Shown: piece after piece, positions 9,855 to 19,904 of the stretch
Layout of the letters: each line of letters begins with the position of its first letter
How positions within the stretch are numbered: position 1 is the stretch's first letter
Source: Geosiphon pyriformis
Taxonomy: Eukaryota > Glomeromycota > Glomeromycetes > Archaeosporales > Geosiphonaceae
DNA length: 64,000 bases
Direction: 5' to 3'
NCBI GenBank assembly: GCA_016748015.1
Contig: JAAOMT010000515.1
Coordinates: 1-64,000, forward strand
The notes under the pieces: generated by a model
What the model saw: only the letters and a program-made list of their open reading frames with translations
Databases searched by the model: none
Told to the model about the DNA's origin: nothing
Translations under genes and position numbers: made by a program

Positions 9855-10490
9855 TTAATAAATTGCGTAATTGTCAGCTAAGTATCCCTCTAATTTCTGA
9901 TTAATTGAATTACTGAATTGTTTCAATTTGGAATCCAATTCAGATGATCCATTCATCACTAGGTTCATGGCATGAGCATAATTGGCTTCTAATTCAGCAG
10001 ATTCAAAATCTCTGGCGTGTGTGACTGCGTTCTGGAAAGTGACTGGATGCAATGAGTGTACATGTTGCAGGATGCTACTGTGCAGGCCATGGATGAATTG
10101 ATTGAGAATTTGTGGTGCTGTAAAATAATTAGCATCAATTGCTTGGATTTGTCGCAGATTTTTATGGAAACGTCCCAAATATGTGATAACTGTTTCAGTT
10201 TCTTCTTGTTTAATTGTAGTGAAAGTGTTGGCTAATCTGTTGATGCTGTTGTTATTGTAAAAATATCTCAAAAATTCTAGTTTGAAGGCGTTGAAATCTT
10301 GGGGTTTGTTAACCAGACTTTGATACCATGAATTCATTGTATCCTTGAGAAAATAGAGTATGGCTTGTATGGCTCTGGCATTATTCCATCTATTGGCTGT
10401 GATGGTTTTTTCTATATTGTTTAGCCAAACTTGTGTGTTGTCCTCTTTGCTGGTGAATTTGTCAAGCTTCACGATTGGTGTGTATGTCAT
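9855..10490 (-). CDS. Gag core (retrotransposon gag domain), element B
   Basis: 211-residue open frame with the Ty3/gypsy capsid pattern: WLNNIEKTI near residue 24, YFLKDTMNSWYQSL (about 48-61), FLRYF, then ETVITYLGRFHKNL and QFIHGL (about 134). It forms the particle. It ends at a TAA a short way before the CCHC part; element C and array D contain homologous frames (about 47620-48248, 44420-45040). The Met at 10490 starts this frame, but whether translation begins here or reads through from 11502 is unclear. Confidence 0.75.
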   Translation of the reverse strand: MTYTPIVKLDKFTSKEDNTQVWLNNIEKTITANRWNNARAIQAILYFLKDTMNSWYQSLVNKPQDFNAFKLEFLRYFYNNNSINRLANTFTTIKQEETETVITYLGRFHKNLRQIQAIDANYFTAPQILNQFIHGLHSSILQHVHSLHPVTFQNAVTHARDFESAELEANYAHAMNLVMNGSSELDSKLKQFSNSINQKLEGYLADNYAIY

Positions 10491-10964
10491 TTATTGTTGT
10501 TGCTGTGGTGGAAATTGTTGTTGTTGTTGAGGCAGTACTGGAGGTGATTGTTGATTTTGTTGGTTTGGTGTTTGAATGGGCTGGCCAATTGGTTCCACTA
10601 GTGGTTGATCAATGATGATAACTGGAGGCAAGTGCTGATTAATTACTTCAGGGTTTTGATTTTGTGGTGCTTGAAGATTTGGGGTTTTGATTTTTGGATT
10701 TTCTCGCTGAGTTTGAATGTTTAGGGTTCCAAATTCCGGGTTTTCAAGGATTGGGTTTTGGTAAGTAAATTTTTGATCTTCTGATTCTTCTTCTTCTTCT
10801 TCTTCTTCTTCAGATAGTTCTCACGAGGTAGTGGTTCCAAAGTCTGGTTGAGGTGGCGGTAATTGAATTCTTGATGATGTTGGTGATCACGATTTAAATC
10901 TCTCAAAATATTTGTCATATGGTCCTAGTAGATCTGTTTTCCTTTGTTTACTTTGGAATGGGAA
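10491..10964 (-). pseudogene. Pro/Gln- and Glu-rich gag spacer with (GAA)n tract (B)
   Basis: Low-complexity coding spacer between the N-terminal ORF and the gag core. It includes a Gln-rich run near 10500-10540 (CAA/CAG repeats) and a (TTC)n tract at about 10783-10813, which reads as poly-Glu or poly-Lys depending on frame. The tract is a likely slip point and probably explains the loss of frame. A shorter acidic version is present in element C (about 47280-47620). Confidence 0.6.
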
Positions 10965-11502
10965 TCATCCAAATGTTGATATCGCATTTGATGTGGACAC
11001 ATTTGCTGATGTTATATTGATGGCGCTTCTTAGTGTGTAGTAATAGGATAGAGCAGTTGGTAATTCAATTCTTGTTTTCTTCCAAGTGGGTGGTTGTATT
11101 TTTTTGGATGTTATCACTGGTGTTTGTAGTTTTTTTTTGCCTTTACTGGCATAAGTAATTGGATATCTTTGTTGGGTGTGATGTTCAATTTTTTTGTTGA
11201 TCTTAGTGATGATAGATGTAAAATTATGATTTGTTAGTAAGCTGGTATTTTGGATTAATTTACTGTAGAAGGTTTCTCTTGCTGATTTGGTGTTTACTGG
11301 TGTTCTTAATAAGTAGACAATTCTCTTGTTGATGTAGAAATTAAAGGCTGATTCTGCAGATATGTGATTATGGTTTAATCTCAAGTGTTGACAGTAATGT
11401 TGAAATAAGGATTTCACGAATCCTAAATGGTTTGCTTTTATGTTTTCTGATTCTGCCACTTTTGGATGGGGTTGTTGGTGCTGATTTTCTGTAAGATTAT
11501 AC
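10965..11502 (-). CDS. N-terminal gag/leader ORF of element B, no ATG
   Basis: An open minus-strand frame runs from the PBS to a stop at 10965 without any ATG. Protein similarity persists in element C (46640-47135: PVITPKKIQPSTWKKT there against PVITSKKIQPPTWKKT here), so it was translated. Contains a basic segment and no known motif. The start may be in the LTR, a non-AUG codon, or a lost ATG. Function unknown; a matrix-like part of gag is the simplest guess. Confidence 0.55.
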
Positions 11503-11518
11503 CTCACAGGGAGCACCA
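11502..11518 (-). promoter_or_regulatory. Primer-binding site, element B
   Basis: Minus strand TGGTGCTCCCTGTGAGG begins two bases inside the 5' LTR edge, as expected for a PBS that pairs with a tRNA 3' CCA end. Family A has almost the same 17-mer. The tRNA was not identified. Confidence 0.65.
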
Positions 11519-11520
11519 AA

Positions 11521-12367
11521 TGTTACAGGTGACTATTTCTGGTGTTGAATTAAATAACAAATCTGTAACTTGGTGCACAAAGTAATTGATGACAATGATA
11601 ATCTGAAGGTATTTTATCTGAAGAGTTTGGTTGAGTTCTTTGTATAATAGACAGAGATTTAATGGTGATAGTTTTATCCATAGCTTTCCGAAACCACAGT
11701 TTCATCAATTTTTTTCTCAGCTTGGTGGCCAGTATTCCTCCTGGTAAGCTATCCTCAATTGAATGTTCTATCCTTATTTCTGGGTCTTTTACCAGTCACA
11801 TTTATCTTGACATCAGTGCCCTGTGCATTAATCCTTAATAGAGTTAGTAAACAACAATAAAATCAAAGCAAGAAAATAAAAAAAAGAAAAGAAAATAAAA
11901 AAAGAAAAAAAATAAGCCAAGGCGATTTGCAAGTTAGTATTCTATTAATAGCCATGATCAAGAGCTATTGTTCTAGTGTGATTAAATATCAATTACTATC
12001 AACATGAAGTGTTGATAGTGGAAATGGATTTGAGATAACAAATAGTTATTTATTAGATAATTGTGATTTAGAGAGTTGCTTAGATTAAATCTAAACTAAG
12101 AGGTCTGTCTTTTCAGCTTCTAATCTTACTGCTATATATACATAATTGAAATTTCTCAATTTCTCAATTCTTCACAACAGGAATCCTGCAATTTTTTTAA
12201 GAGGAATCCTGGAATTCTGGAATCCTGTGATTCCTTGTGAGAATCCTGTAATTCCTAAAATCCTGCAATTCTTGAGAGGAATCCTGGAATTCCACATTTT
12301 ACTACGTCTACTTCTAATTGGCTAACAACTATGCTAATATATATTCCCTATATTTCTATGAGTAATA
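11521..12367 (-). repeat. LTR, family B (5' LTR of B)
   Basis: 847 bp, TGTTACAGG...AGTAATA (terminal CA mutated to TA), followed by TSD CTGT. Same parts as the 3' LTR: an A-rich tract near 11875-11915, a TATATATAG box (minus) near 12132-12142, and the GGAATCCTG array at about 12170-12295. Confidence 0.9.
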
Positions 12368-12587
12368 CTGTTATGTTTTCCAACAGATACTTATCCATTT
12401 TGCTACCAATTTTTTCTCTTCTGGTAGTTGTTTTCTTTGGTTTGATAACAGTATGAGTTCCACTGTTGTCAGTTATTGTGGTCTGTTTTCCAATAGTCAG
12501 AGTAGCATTTGGATAGTTTTTGATCTAATACTCATGGAGAGTATAGAAAGTGTTTTGAATGTTTTGATCCAGAAAATAATTGTTCAT
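12368..12587 (-). pseudogene. ORF3 of family A, N-terminal part (A2)
   Basis: The ATG at 12587 follows the integrase stop (12629-12631) by 41 bases. The protein starts MNNYFLDQNIQNTFYTLHEY and runs into a Thr/Lys-rich stretch (KPKKTTTRREK) and MDKYLLENIT before element B interrupts it. A TAG replaces the Trp codon that A1 retains (EYWIK). No recognised domain. Confidence 0.7.
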
Positions 12588-12628
12588 GTTAATTAAAGAT
12601 ACCTCTGTTTTGGAAATGGTGCATTTAT

Positions 12629-13900
12629 CTATACTTGGTTTTTGCTGATCATTTGGGTTGGTATTACCACAACTGGTAACCAATCAGGTCATTTGTGATA
12701 TTTCTTGAGTCATGTGCCATGAACAGATTGATCATTAAAGATTGTTCTGAATTGATCTTGAAGAATATAAGAATCATTGTTCAAAACTTTGTTGACTATA
12801 AAGGGACCTTTCCACTGACAAAAAAATTTATTACCATAAATATTGTCTCTGTCTGAACAGTATTCTAATACCAAGTCACCAACACTTAAAGAAAGTGTTT
12901 TATAAGTTTTCTTCTTTTTAAGCTTTTCTTGGAACTGTTTTATCTTTTCAAAAGCAATTATTCATGTTTCTACAAGTAAGTCAAGAATAATACCAAGTTT
13001 CCTTTGCAAAATGTCTTTGTAATTCCCTATTGTGATCTCTTTAAAGAGTATTGTCTCAATATCAGTTTCTATTGGTAGTGTTGCCATTTGTCCATAGAAC
13101 AGATAAAAAAGTTTATAACTTGTTATGTTATGATTCACAGTTCTATAAACAAACAAAGCTGAAGGCAGTACTTTGTTCCATAAGTTTGTTTCTTCACTTG
13201 TTTTGGCTAGGGTTTTACACAGTGTTCTATTAAAACATTTCACTAGGCCATTTGTTTAGAGGTGATAAGGGGAGGAAAGTTTGTAACATATTTCCATTTT
13301 TCTACAAAGTTCTTTAACTAGTGTACTGAGAAAAGCTTTTTTTCTATTAGATAAAAGTTCTCTAAAGCAGCCATGATAGTAGATGATATCTTCATAAATG
13401 AAATTGGCTATTGAAACTGCTGTTTGGTCTGGAGTGGCTTTTGCTTTTACCCATTTTGTAAGATAGTCAGTAGCTGTGATAATGTATCTGTTGCCATCAG
13501 GAGTTACTGTTAATGGTCTAACAATATCTATACCAATTCTGTCAAATGGTTAACCAACAGAGATTGGATAGATATCTTCTTTGTGATTAAGTTTTTTTCT
13601 TCTTTGGCAGGTATCACAGGTTTTGATGTACTCAGCAATGTCTTTTCCCAAGGTAGGCCAATAATAGCGAGCTAAAGTTTTCTGAATTGTTTTTGTTTTT
13701 CCAAAGTGTTCAGTTAATGGATCAGTGTGCATGTTATAGATCACAATTTCTCTTTCTTCAAATCTTATGACTCTCTGAGGGCAGTCAGGATCTTTTTTAT
13801 TTCTTTTGTATAATTGGTTCTGGCAGATCAAATAAAAATTTTATTGTTTGCGCAAATGTTCTCTTTGCTGTTAATTGTATTTTTAAAGGTATTGTTCTTT
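12629..13900 (-). pseudogene. Integrase (A2)
   Basis: H2C2 module (HTDPLTEH, CDTCQRR) in 13831-13550, then the core: the first Asp is present (IGIDIV), the second reads Asn (LLSNR), the catalytic Glu is Lys (NGLVKCFN). The C-terminal domain GDLVLEYCSDRDNIYGNKF lies near 12860. In-frame stops at about 13548, 13247, 12961 and within the C-terminal part. Ends NQV before a TAG at 12629-12631. Inactive. Confidence 0.88.
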
Positions 13901-14223
13901 ACCCAAAAATTCCATTAAGGCAGAGTAGTTGTCCAAGTCTATTATCGTGTTTGTTTGTGGGAGAGTTACTAATAATTAGTTTGGTTTGGTTTGAGGTTGT
14001 TGTACTGTTACTTGGTGGTAAGTCTGGAAAGAGCGTCAGCATTTTGATGATTAGCTTCTTTGTGATGTTGAATATCATAGTCAAATTCATTCAAGTGGAG
14101 TATCCAGTGAGTTAATTTTTTGTGTTCTAGCTTCTTTTTGTTGCACAGCCAAACCAAAACTTGGTGATCTGTTACTATTAGAAATTTGGCACCAAAAAGA
14201 TATTTGTTCCAATAATTAGTAGC
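13901..14223 (-). pseudogene. RNase H end and RH-IN connection (A2)
   Basis: Continues the 793-aa frame after one TGA (Trp codon). Readable parts are LIVTDHQVLVWL, a YDIQHHKEANHQNADALSRL segment (the standard end of gypsy RNase H) and then a Thr/Asn-rich connector leading to integrase. Confidence 0.8.
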
Positions 14224-16605
14224 TCATATTACTACCAGGCATTTTTGTTTAGTTACCAAGTAGTTCTGCTCTGCTGGTGAAAGAGTTCTACTGGTATATG
14301 CTATGGCATGTTCTTTGCCATCTTCATCTTTCTGGAATAGAACAGCTCCAAGTCCATAGCCAGATGTATCAGTGTGGAGGATGAAAGATTGATCTAGATC
14401 AGGTTGCTTCAGAATTGGTTCAGTGACTAGTTTTTCCTTTAGAGTTTCAAAAGCTTTTTGTTGGTATGTGCCCCAATGATAGTTGATGTTTTTTCTAAGT
14501 AGCTGATTAAGTGGAACAGCTATTTTAGAGAAATTCTTAATAAATTTGCAATAATAGAAAGCCAAACCAAGGAAAGAGTGTAGTTTATGAACATTCATTG
14601 GTTGTCTAATGTTCTGGACTTTTTCAACCTTAGCTGGGTCAGAAAAAATTCCATCTTTTATGATAAGATGACCAAAAAATTGGGTGCATTGTCTTCCAAA
14701 GAAAGATTTGATCAAGTTGATTTTGAGACCTGCATTTCTGAGAAGATCAAAAACCTTTTGCAAATATACAAGGTGTTCATCCCAGGTTTTTGAGTACACT
14801 ATTATATCGTCCAGATAGACCAAAACAAAGTTTTCTTTCACTAATTCAAATACTTTGTCCATTAAGCATTGAAAGGTGGGAGGGACATTGGTGAGACCAA
14901 AAGGCATGACTGTGAATTCATAGATGCCATACTTGGTGATGAAGGTGGTTTTCTTCCAGCTTTCTGGATCCATTTCTACTTGCCAGAATCCAGCAGTTAG
15001 ATTAATGGTTGAAAAGAAAGCAGCATCTTTGAATTGGTCTAGCATTGCATCAATCTTGGAAAGTAGGTACATGTCTCTTTCAGTGATAGCATTTAATTGG
15101 CAGTAGTCAATACAGAAGTGTAGGATTCCACCTTTCTTGGATACCACTACAACTGGAAAAGCCCATTTACTCTTGGTTTCTTGTATGAATCCAAGTTCTT
15201 TCATCCAGTTTATCTTTTTCTTGATGAACTCATCATTGTGCCGATTGGATTGATATAGCTTTAAATGGATAAGGCAAGTTTCTCTAGTGGTGATGGTGTG
15301 TTGTATTACATGGGTTTGTCCAGGGATATCACCTTCTTTTGAGATAACTGGGCTATTTCTAGCCAGCAGATTTTTAATGTTTATTTTTTTTTCTTTTGGA
15401 GAAAGTTCTCTTTGTTCTACAACTAGTGATTGGATCTCAGATGGTTCATTTTCAAAGGACTTTTGGACTTCTTTCAATTCTTCTTTAGGTATTAAACTGA
15501 TTGGTTCCCAATCTTTGTAATAGATCAGGCATGATTTGCATTCATCATTTGGAGAATACAAGGGTTGGTTGCACCAGCACCAAGCACAAGAACCATGCCA
15601 CCAATAATGGTACTTGGCTTTCTTGCCAGGTTTTTGGTCAAAGGTTCTTCTAAGAATATCATAATAGGACCAGCAGATCAGCTTGCCATTCACACTGATT
15701 CTTTTTTTGTCAGCTTTGACATTGTTCAGTGGCTTGCCATTGCTGGTGAAGGTAGTGTATGTAAGTTTAGCGGTTTCTTCTTGTTTCTCTTGTTCTTCTT
15801 CTTTATTACTCTTTTTATCATCTGATTCATCTGACTGTTCTTCTTCTTGATCCTGTTTGGTTGCTGGAGGAGTTGTCCAATAGTGATATTTAACCACAAT
15901 GGGTTTTTCACCACATCTTATAATTAGCTCACAAAGTTCATAGTCGAGTAAGGCTTTTGCTTTCTTAAGCCACTTATTGCCAACAATGATGGTGTATTCT
16001 TTAGCTTTAGAAACTTTTATGTCAGTTTCAATACTAATGCTATTAATGCGGACAGGAATAGCTTTGACAATGCCCAGATCTTTCTTCTTGTCACCATATA
16101 TGTTGGTCATTGGTTGAGTGGAAGGCTTATCAATTTTTCTGTCAATTGCTTTAAGAAAGTATTTGGCAATTACACTAACAGATGATCCACTGTCTAGGAT
16201 TAAGTCAATAAAGTAACCAGCCACTTGTGCTTTGCAAATTAGAGAAATGATATTGCTGTTGTTAGCAAGTCCAGCTTGGCAAGAGTGTTTATTGGTCTTT
16301 GGTGTTTTCTTCTTGGAGATTAGAGATTTGTGGAGATCTTTTCTGAACTGTGGATGGGTCATTAACTGGCCAAAGGTAATGTGTGCTGGGGTTTCCATGA
16401 GATCTTTGACAACAGAATAGGGTCCAGATTTTTGTACAATTTCTAGGGGTTTCAACTTTGGAGAGTTCTTAAAAACTTTGGCTTTTGGTGGCTCATTGTT
16501 ATTAGCAGTAGAAGTTGAGGCTTTGTTGGGATCTAGAACGAAATCAACCTTGGCTTTCTTCTTTTTTCTGGTTGATTCAGAAGTGTTGATTGTTAATTCA
16601 TCCAT
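14224..16605 (-). CDS. Protease - Cys-rich linker - RT - RNase H polyprotein (A2)
   Basis: Longest open frame of the window (793 aa). Protease: LILDSGSSVSVIA with DSG at 138-140 and VGNKWLKKAK near 208. Cys-rich linker: C340, C343, C345, C356, C359 (CX2C...CX2C, zinc-ribbon-like) after an acidic Glu/Lys stretch. RT: FPVVVVSKK, FCIDYCQLNAIT, MPFGLTNVPPTFQ and YLDD at 597-600. The first RT catalytic Asp is Asn534 (STINLTAGF; A3 has STIDLTAGF), so polymerase activity should be lost. RNase H: HTDTSGYGLGAVL near 745-757. The frame ends at TGA where related copies have TGG; RNase H continues beyond it to about 13990 (VTDHQVLVWL, QNADALSRL). Start: ATG at 16605; a gag stop and frame change lie upstream, so expression by frameshift or reinitiation is possible. 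Confidence 0.9.
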   Translation of the reverse strand: MDELTINTSESTRKKKKAKVDFVLDPNKASTSTANNNEPPKAKVFKNSPKLKPLEIVQKSGPYSVVKDLMETPAHITFGQLMTHPQFRKDLHKSLISKKKTPKTNKHSCQAGLANNSNIISLICKAQVAGYFIDLILDSGSSVSVIAKYFLKAIDRKIDKPSTQPMTNIYGDKKKDLGIVKAIPVRINSISIETDIKVSKAKEYTIIVGNKWLKKAKALLDYELCELIIRCGEKPIVVKYHYWTTPPATKQDQEEEQSDESDDKKSNKEEEQEKQEETAKLTYTTFTSNGKPLNNVKADKKRISVNGKLICWSYYDILRRTFDQKPGKKAKYHYWWHGSCAWCWCNQPLYSPNDECKSCLIYYKDWEPISLIPKEELKEVQKSFENEPSEIQSLVVEQRELSPKEKKINIKNLLARNSPVISKEGDIPGQTHVIQHTITTRETCLIHLKLYQSNRHNDEFIKKKINWMKELGFIQETKSKWAFPVVVVSKKGGILHFCIDYCQLNAITERDMYLLSKIDAMLDQFKDAAFFSTINLTAGFWQVEMDPESWKKTTFITKYGIYEFTVMPFGLTNVPPTFQCLMDKVFELVKENFVLVYLDDIIVYSKTWDEHLVYLQKVFDLLRNAGLKINLIKSFFGRQCTQFFGHLIIKDGIFSDPAKVEKVQNIRQPMNVHKLHSFLGLAFYYCKFIKNFSKIAVPLNQLLRKNINYHWGTYQQKAFETLKEKLVTEPILKQPDLDQSFILHTDTSGYGLGAVLFQKDEDGKEHAIAYTSRTLSPAEQNYLVTKQKCLVVI

Positions 16606-16688
16606 GTCATGGTCATTATTAGTTAAGTTAAAAGCAAAAAAGAGGTTTTCTTCTGGTTGGCTTGCACTCTCACCCTTTGGAGATGTGC

Positions 16689-18242
16689 CTACCAGTTTAA
16701 AGGCTGATAGACTGTGGCTTCAATTAGAGGATCCTCTTCAAAGAAATTGATGTTGGCATGGTTGAGTCTTTGATTGGGAGCATTATTGTTGATGGGTCTA
16801 TTGTTTTGATTGTTATTATTTCTGGGGACTGGAGGAGGTAAAGGAGGATTGTTGCAATCTCTTGAGAAATGTCCAGTTAATCTACATCTATAACATACAG
16901 GAGGACCACGATTTTGCTGTCTTTGATAAAGAGGTTGCTGGGGCTGATTAAAACATGATTCATATTTGGATCTTTGTAGTTGTTGGTTATTTCTAACTGC
17001 TTGTGTCAAAGATTCTAATAACCGGACAAGATTGGCTGTGAGTTTATCAATTAATTGTTCATTTGGATCTTGAGTTTGGGCAGCATAAGAGGCAGCAGCT
17101 ATTTGAGAGGCAGGAGCCATGACAGGAGCAGGAGCAAAAACTGGAAGTGTAGATCCCAAATGTATTCTTTGGTTGTCTTCAATTTGTTGGGCAAGTTCAA
17201 TGGCCATGTCCATTGTAGAATTGTCTTTCAGGGCCAAGAGAGGCCAAAGAGCATAAGATAAATCGGTTCTCAATCTTTTTGTGAAAGAATGAATCTTTTG
17301 CTCTTCTGTCTAATTTCTTCTAGAGTCTACACACTTGATTAACTTTCTGATTGCTTTAGCATATTCAGTTACAATTTTACCAGAGCCTTGAGTTCTTCTT
17401 TCTAATTCCATGTGCCACTTGGATATCAAGATTGGAGTTTTGAACTTGTTTTCAAACCGGGTTGTGAAAAAGGTGTTGTTTTCTCTGGCATTTGCTGGCA
17501 TCCATCTAATGATTCTTTGATGGACATTAGCATCAGTTTCCTGTGAGAACCATGTAGCAGAAGAGCTTTGGAGGTAGCCACCAACAATTTGAAACTTGTA
17601 TTCTTCATCATACTGGTTGGCTGTGGCAACTTTCTCAAAATCATTTAACCATTCAATTGGATCTTGTGCATCACCTCTAAATAGTGATAGTGAGGTATTG
17701 TTTCTTCTTCCTAGAGCAGTTTGTATACCTTGAAGGACAGCCAGAATGTTTGCTTGCATGGGATCATTAGCCATTGGTTCAGGGGTAACTGTTTGTGTAG
17801 ATGAGTCTGATTCACTTGATAAAAAGTCAAAAACAGGGGCAGTTTGGTAGCTTTTTTCTTCTGTTTCAAAGGGAGTTTCAATTGCTTAATAGGCAGCAAT
17901 CTAAATGTGGATTTGATGATTCAGATATTCGAAATCAGGGGGCTGTTGTTCAAAAGTTGCAGAATATAAGAGCTGATTAATACTGTTGTTTCTTTCTTCA
18001 AAGTTGTTTTCAAAATAAGCTTGGTCAAAATAATAGATTGTATAAGCTGTGTAGGTTTCAGCTAAATGCTCATTCAGGAACCAGTTCCAAAAGTCTTGGA
18101 ATTGTCTGCTGCATTGTTCTTCAATGGGAAAGCAAATCAAGCAGGAGGGCAAAGGATTAAGTTCAATAAAGTCTAGATTGTTTTTGTTGTGTGCTTTAAA
18201 GTGTTCTTCTGATTGTTGTGGCAGGTATGAATAATCACCCAT
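16689..18242 (-). pseudogene. Gag with CCHC zinc knuckle (A2)
   Basis: Starts MGDYSYLPQQSEEHF at 18242, about 45 bases after the 5' LTR edge and PBS. N-terminal region to about 17900, then the capsid part (WLNDFEKVA, WFSQETDANV, FKTPILISKWHMELE), an Ala/Pro-rich stretch, the knuckle CYRCRLTGHFSRDC (16854-16895) and an Asn/Arg-rich tail. Two single stops break it: a TAA near 17888 and a TAG near 17310, the latter where A3 has Trp (NWTEEQ). Otherwise the frame is maintained for about 1.5 kb, so this is the best-kept gag of family A here. Confidence 0.85.
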
Positions 18243-18271
18243 ACAATAGGAAACAAAGTGGATTTTGACAA

Positions 18272-18288
18272 CCTTACAGAGAGCACCA
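18272..18288 (-). promoter_or_regulatory. Primer-binding site (A2)
   Basis: Minus strand TGGTGCTCTCTGTAAGG, six bases inside the 5' LTR. A3 has TGGTGCTCTCTGTGAGG at the same spacing (23239-23255). It starts with TGG, as required to pair with a tRNA CCA end. Confidence 0.65.
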
Positions 18289-18294
18289 CTTTTA

Positions 18295-18928
18295 TGTTAC
18301 AGGTTGGAGTAACAAGCTAACGGATAGCAAGGGAGAACAAGATTGTAGGGTGATGGAAATAATCAAAGAGGAATTCAACTTTAAAGAGTAAATTAAATGA
18401 GTATGGATTCAATATGCGAGACCAGTCTCATAAAATATCTCAGTCGCTATTCTTTTCAAAAGGTAACAAGAGAATCTGAAGGTAGAGGAATAATCTGTAC
18501 TGTCAACAATTGATAACTGCTGGTATAATTCTATGCCTCATGTCAGCACTCTTAGAATTCAATATCAGGTATCAACTTGTGCTCTTTAGTCATGTTTATT
18601 CAAATAATCTTCAAATACTGTAATTACACGTTTCAGAAAAGTGCCAACAAGTAATCTTTTATTCAAAAGATGTTCAAATACTTGAAGGTAGGGAAAAAGA
18701 AATTAGCAATAAGAGAATGTTTGAGATGAAAGTTGTTTTATTATATTTCTTTGATTGTTGGGAACATACTTTTCTACAGCTAAAAGACTTATTGGTCAAT
18801 AATCAGGTCAACGGTTAGGTTATTGATCAGGTCGATGATTACTATCTAAAAATAGGTTGGTTAATTATATAATATCAGTGGCTAATACATGTAATAACTA
18901 ATAAAAACTATGAGTTTCAACCATAACA
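18295..18928 (-). repeat. LTR, family A (5' LTR of A2)
   Basis: 634 bp, TGTTACAGG...CATAACA. It has the shortest 12-bp array of the set (about 18795-18840), which accounts for most of its length deficit. The right flank begins ATAG, the complement of the CTAT target in gag of A-outer. Confidence 0.88.
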
Positions 18929-19190
18929 ATAGATTGTATAAGCTGTGTAGGTTTCAGCTGAATGTTCGTTCAGGAACCAGTTCCAAAAGTCTTGAAATTG
19001 TCTGCTGGATTGTTCTTCAATGGGAAAGCAAATTAAGCAGGAAGGCAAAGGATTGAGTTTAATAAAGTCTAGATTATTTTTGTTGTATGTTTTAAAGTGT
19101 TCTTCTGATTGTTGTGACAGATATGAATAATTACCCATATAATAAGAAACAAAGTGGATTTTGACAACCTTACAGAAAGCACCACTTTTA
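18929..19190 (-). pseudogene. Gag N-terminus of A-outer, cut by A2
   Basis: From ATG at 19138 the frame reads MGNYSYLSQQSEEHF to AETYTAYTIY, then enters the A2 LTR. The same 70 residues begin gag in A2, A3 and A4. The break lies exactly after the CTAT that is also the A4 insertion point in A3. PBS-like GGTGCTTTCTGTAAGG lies upstream (about 19167-19184). Confidence 0.85.
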
Positions 19191-19904
19191 TGTTATGGGT
19201 TGAAATAACAAGCTAATGGATAGCAAGGGAGAACAGAATTGTAGGGTGATGGAAATAATCAAAGGGGAATTCAACTTTAAAGAGCAAATTGAATGAGTAT
19301 GGATTCAATGTGCAAGATCAGTCTCATAAAATATCTCAGTCGCTATTTTTTTTAAAGGTAACTGGGGAATCTAAAGGTAGAGGGATAGTCTGTACTGTTA
19401 ACAATTAATCACCACTGGTATAATTCTATGCCTTACATTGGTGCTCTTAGAATTCAATATCAGATATCAACTTGTGCTTTTCAGTCATGTTTATTCAAAT
19501 AATCTTCAAATGCTATAATTATATACGTTAGGAAAAGGCCAACAAGTAATCTTTTATTTTTAAGATGTTCAGATACTTGAAGGTAGGGAAAGAAAAATTA
19601 GCGATAAGAGAATGTTTGAGATGAAAGTTGTTTTATTATATTTCTTTGATTGTTGGGAACATACTTTTTTACAACTAAGAGACTCATTGCTTATATAGCT
19701 ATGAAAAGTGGTCAACAACCAGATCAATGATTAGGTTAATAATCAGGTCAATGATCAGATCATTGATCAGGTCAATGATCAAGTCAATGGTCAGGTCATT
19801 GATCAAGTCAATGATTACTATCTAAAAATAGGTTGGCTAATTATATGACATTAGTGGCTAATACATGTAATAACTAATAAAAACTATGAGTTTCAACTAT
19901 AACA
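19191..19904 (-). repeat. LTR, family A (5' LTR of A-outer)
   Basis: 714 bp, TGTTATGGG...CTATAACA. Contains the 12-bp array (about 19720-19815). Followed at once by A1 integrase (LPIETDIETIS) with TSD CTAC. Confidence 0.9.

Larger units (their letters stand above)
2371..12367 (-). mobile_element. Ty3/gypsy element B, full length, 10.0 kb
   Basis: Two LTRs (2371-3193 and 11521-12367) are flanked by the 4-bp duplication CTGT, inside ORF3 of A2. Minus-strand order: 5' LTR, PBS, gag N-part, gag core with CCHC, protease, Cys-rich linker, dUTPase, RT-RNase H, integrase, unassigned tail, purine tract AAAAGGAAAGAATAA, 3' LTR. Protease-RT-RH-IN order is that of Ty3/gypsy. The coding regions carry many single stops, often CGA to TGA, and at least one frameshift in integrase, so it is inactive though structurally complete. 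Confidence 0.92.
1259..19904 (-). mobile_element. Nested family A block (A-outer remnant plus A2) inserted in A1
   Basis: The block starts with TGTTACAG (LTR end, 1259) and ends with ATAACA (19904). A1 integrase flanks both sides with a CTAT/CTAC duplication. Order on the minus strand: A-outer 5' LTR (19904-19191), A-outer gag start (19190-18929), A2 5' LTR (18928-18295), A2 gag-pol-ORF3 (18294-1961, split by element B), one 3' LTR (1960-1259). There are two 5' LTRs but only one 3' LTR, which implies that recombination removed A-outer's own gag-pol and one LTR. Confidence 0.8.

Noticed and set aside
14224-16605. Active reverse transcriptase in A2 because the frame is open for 793 codons
   Set aside because: The first RT catalytic Asp is Asn and RNase H is cut by a TGA; integrase in the same copy is also dead.
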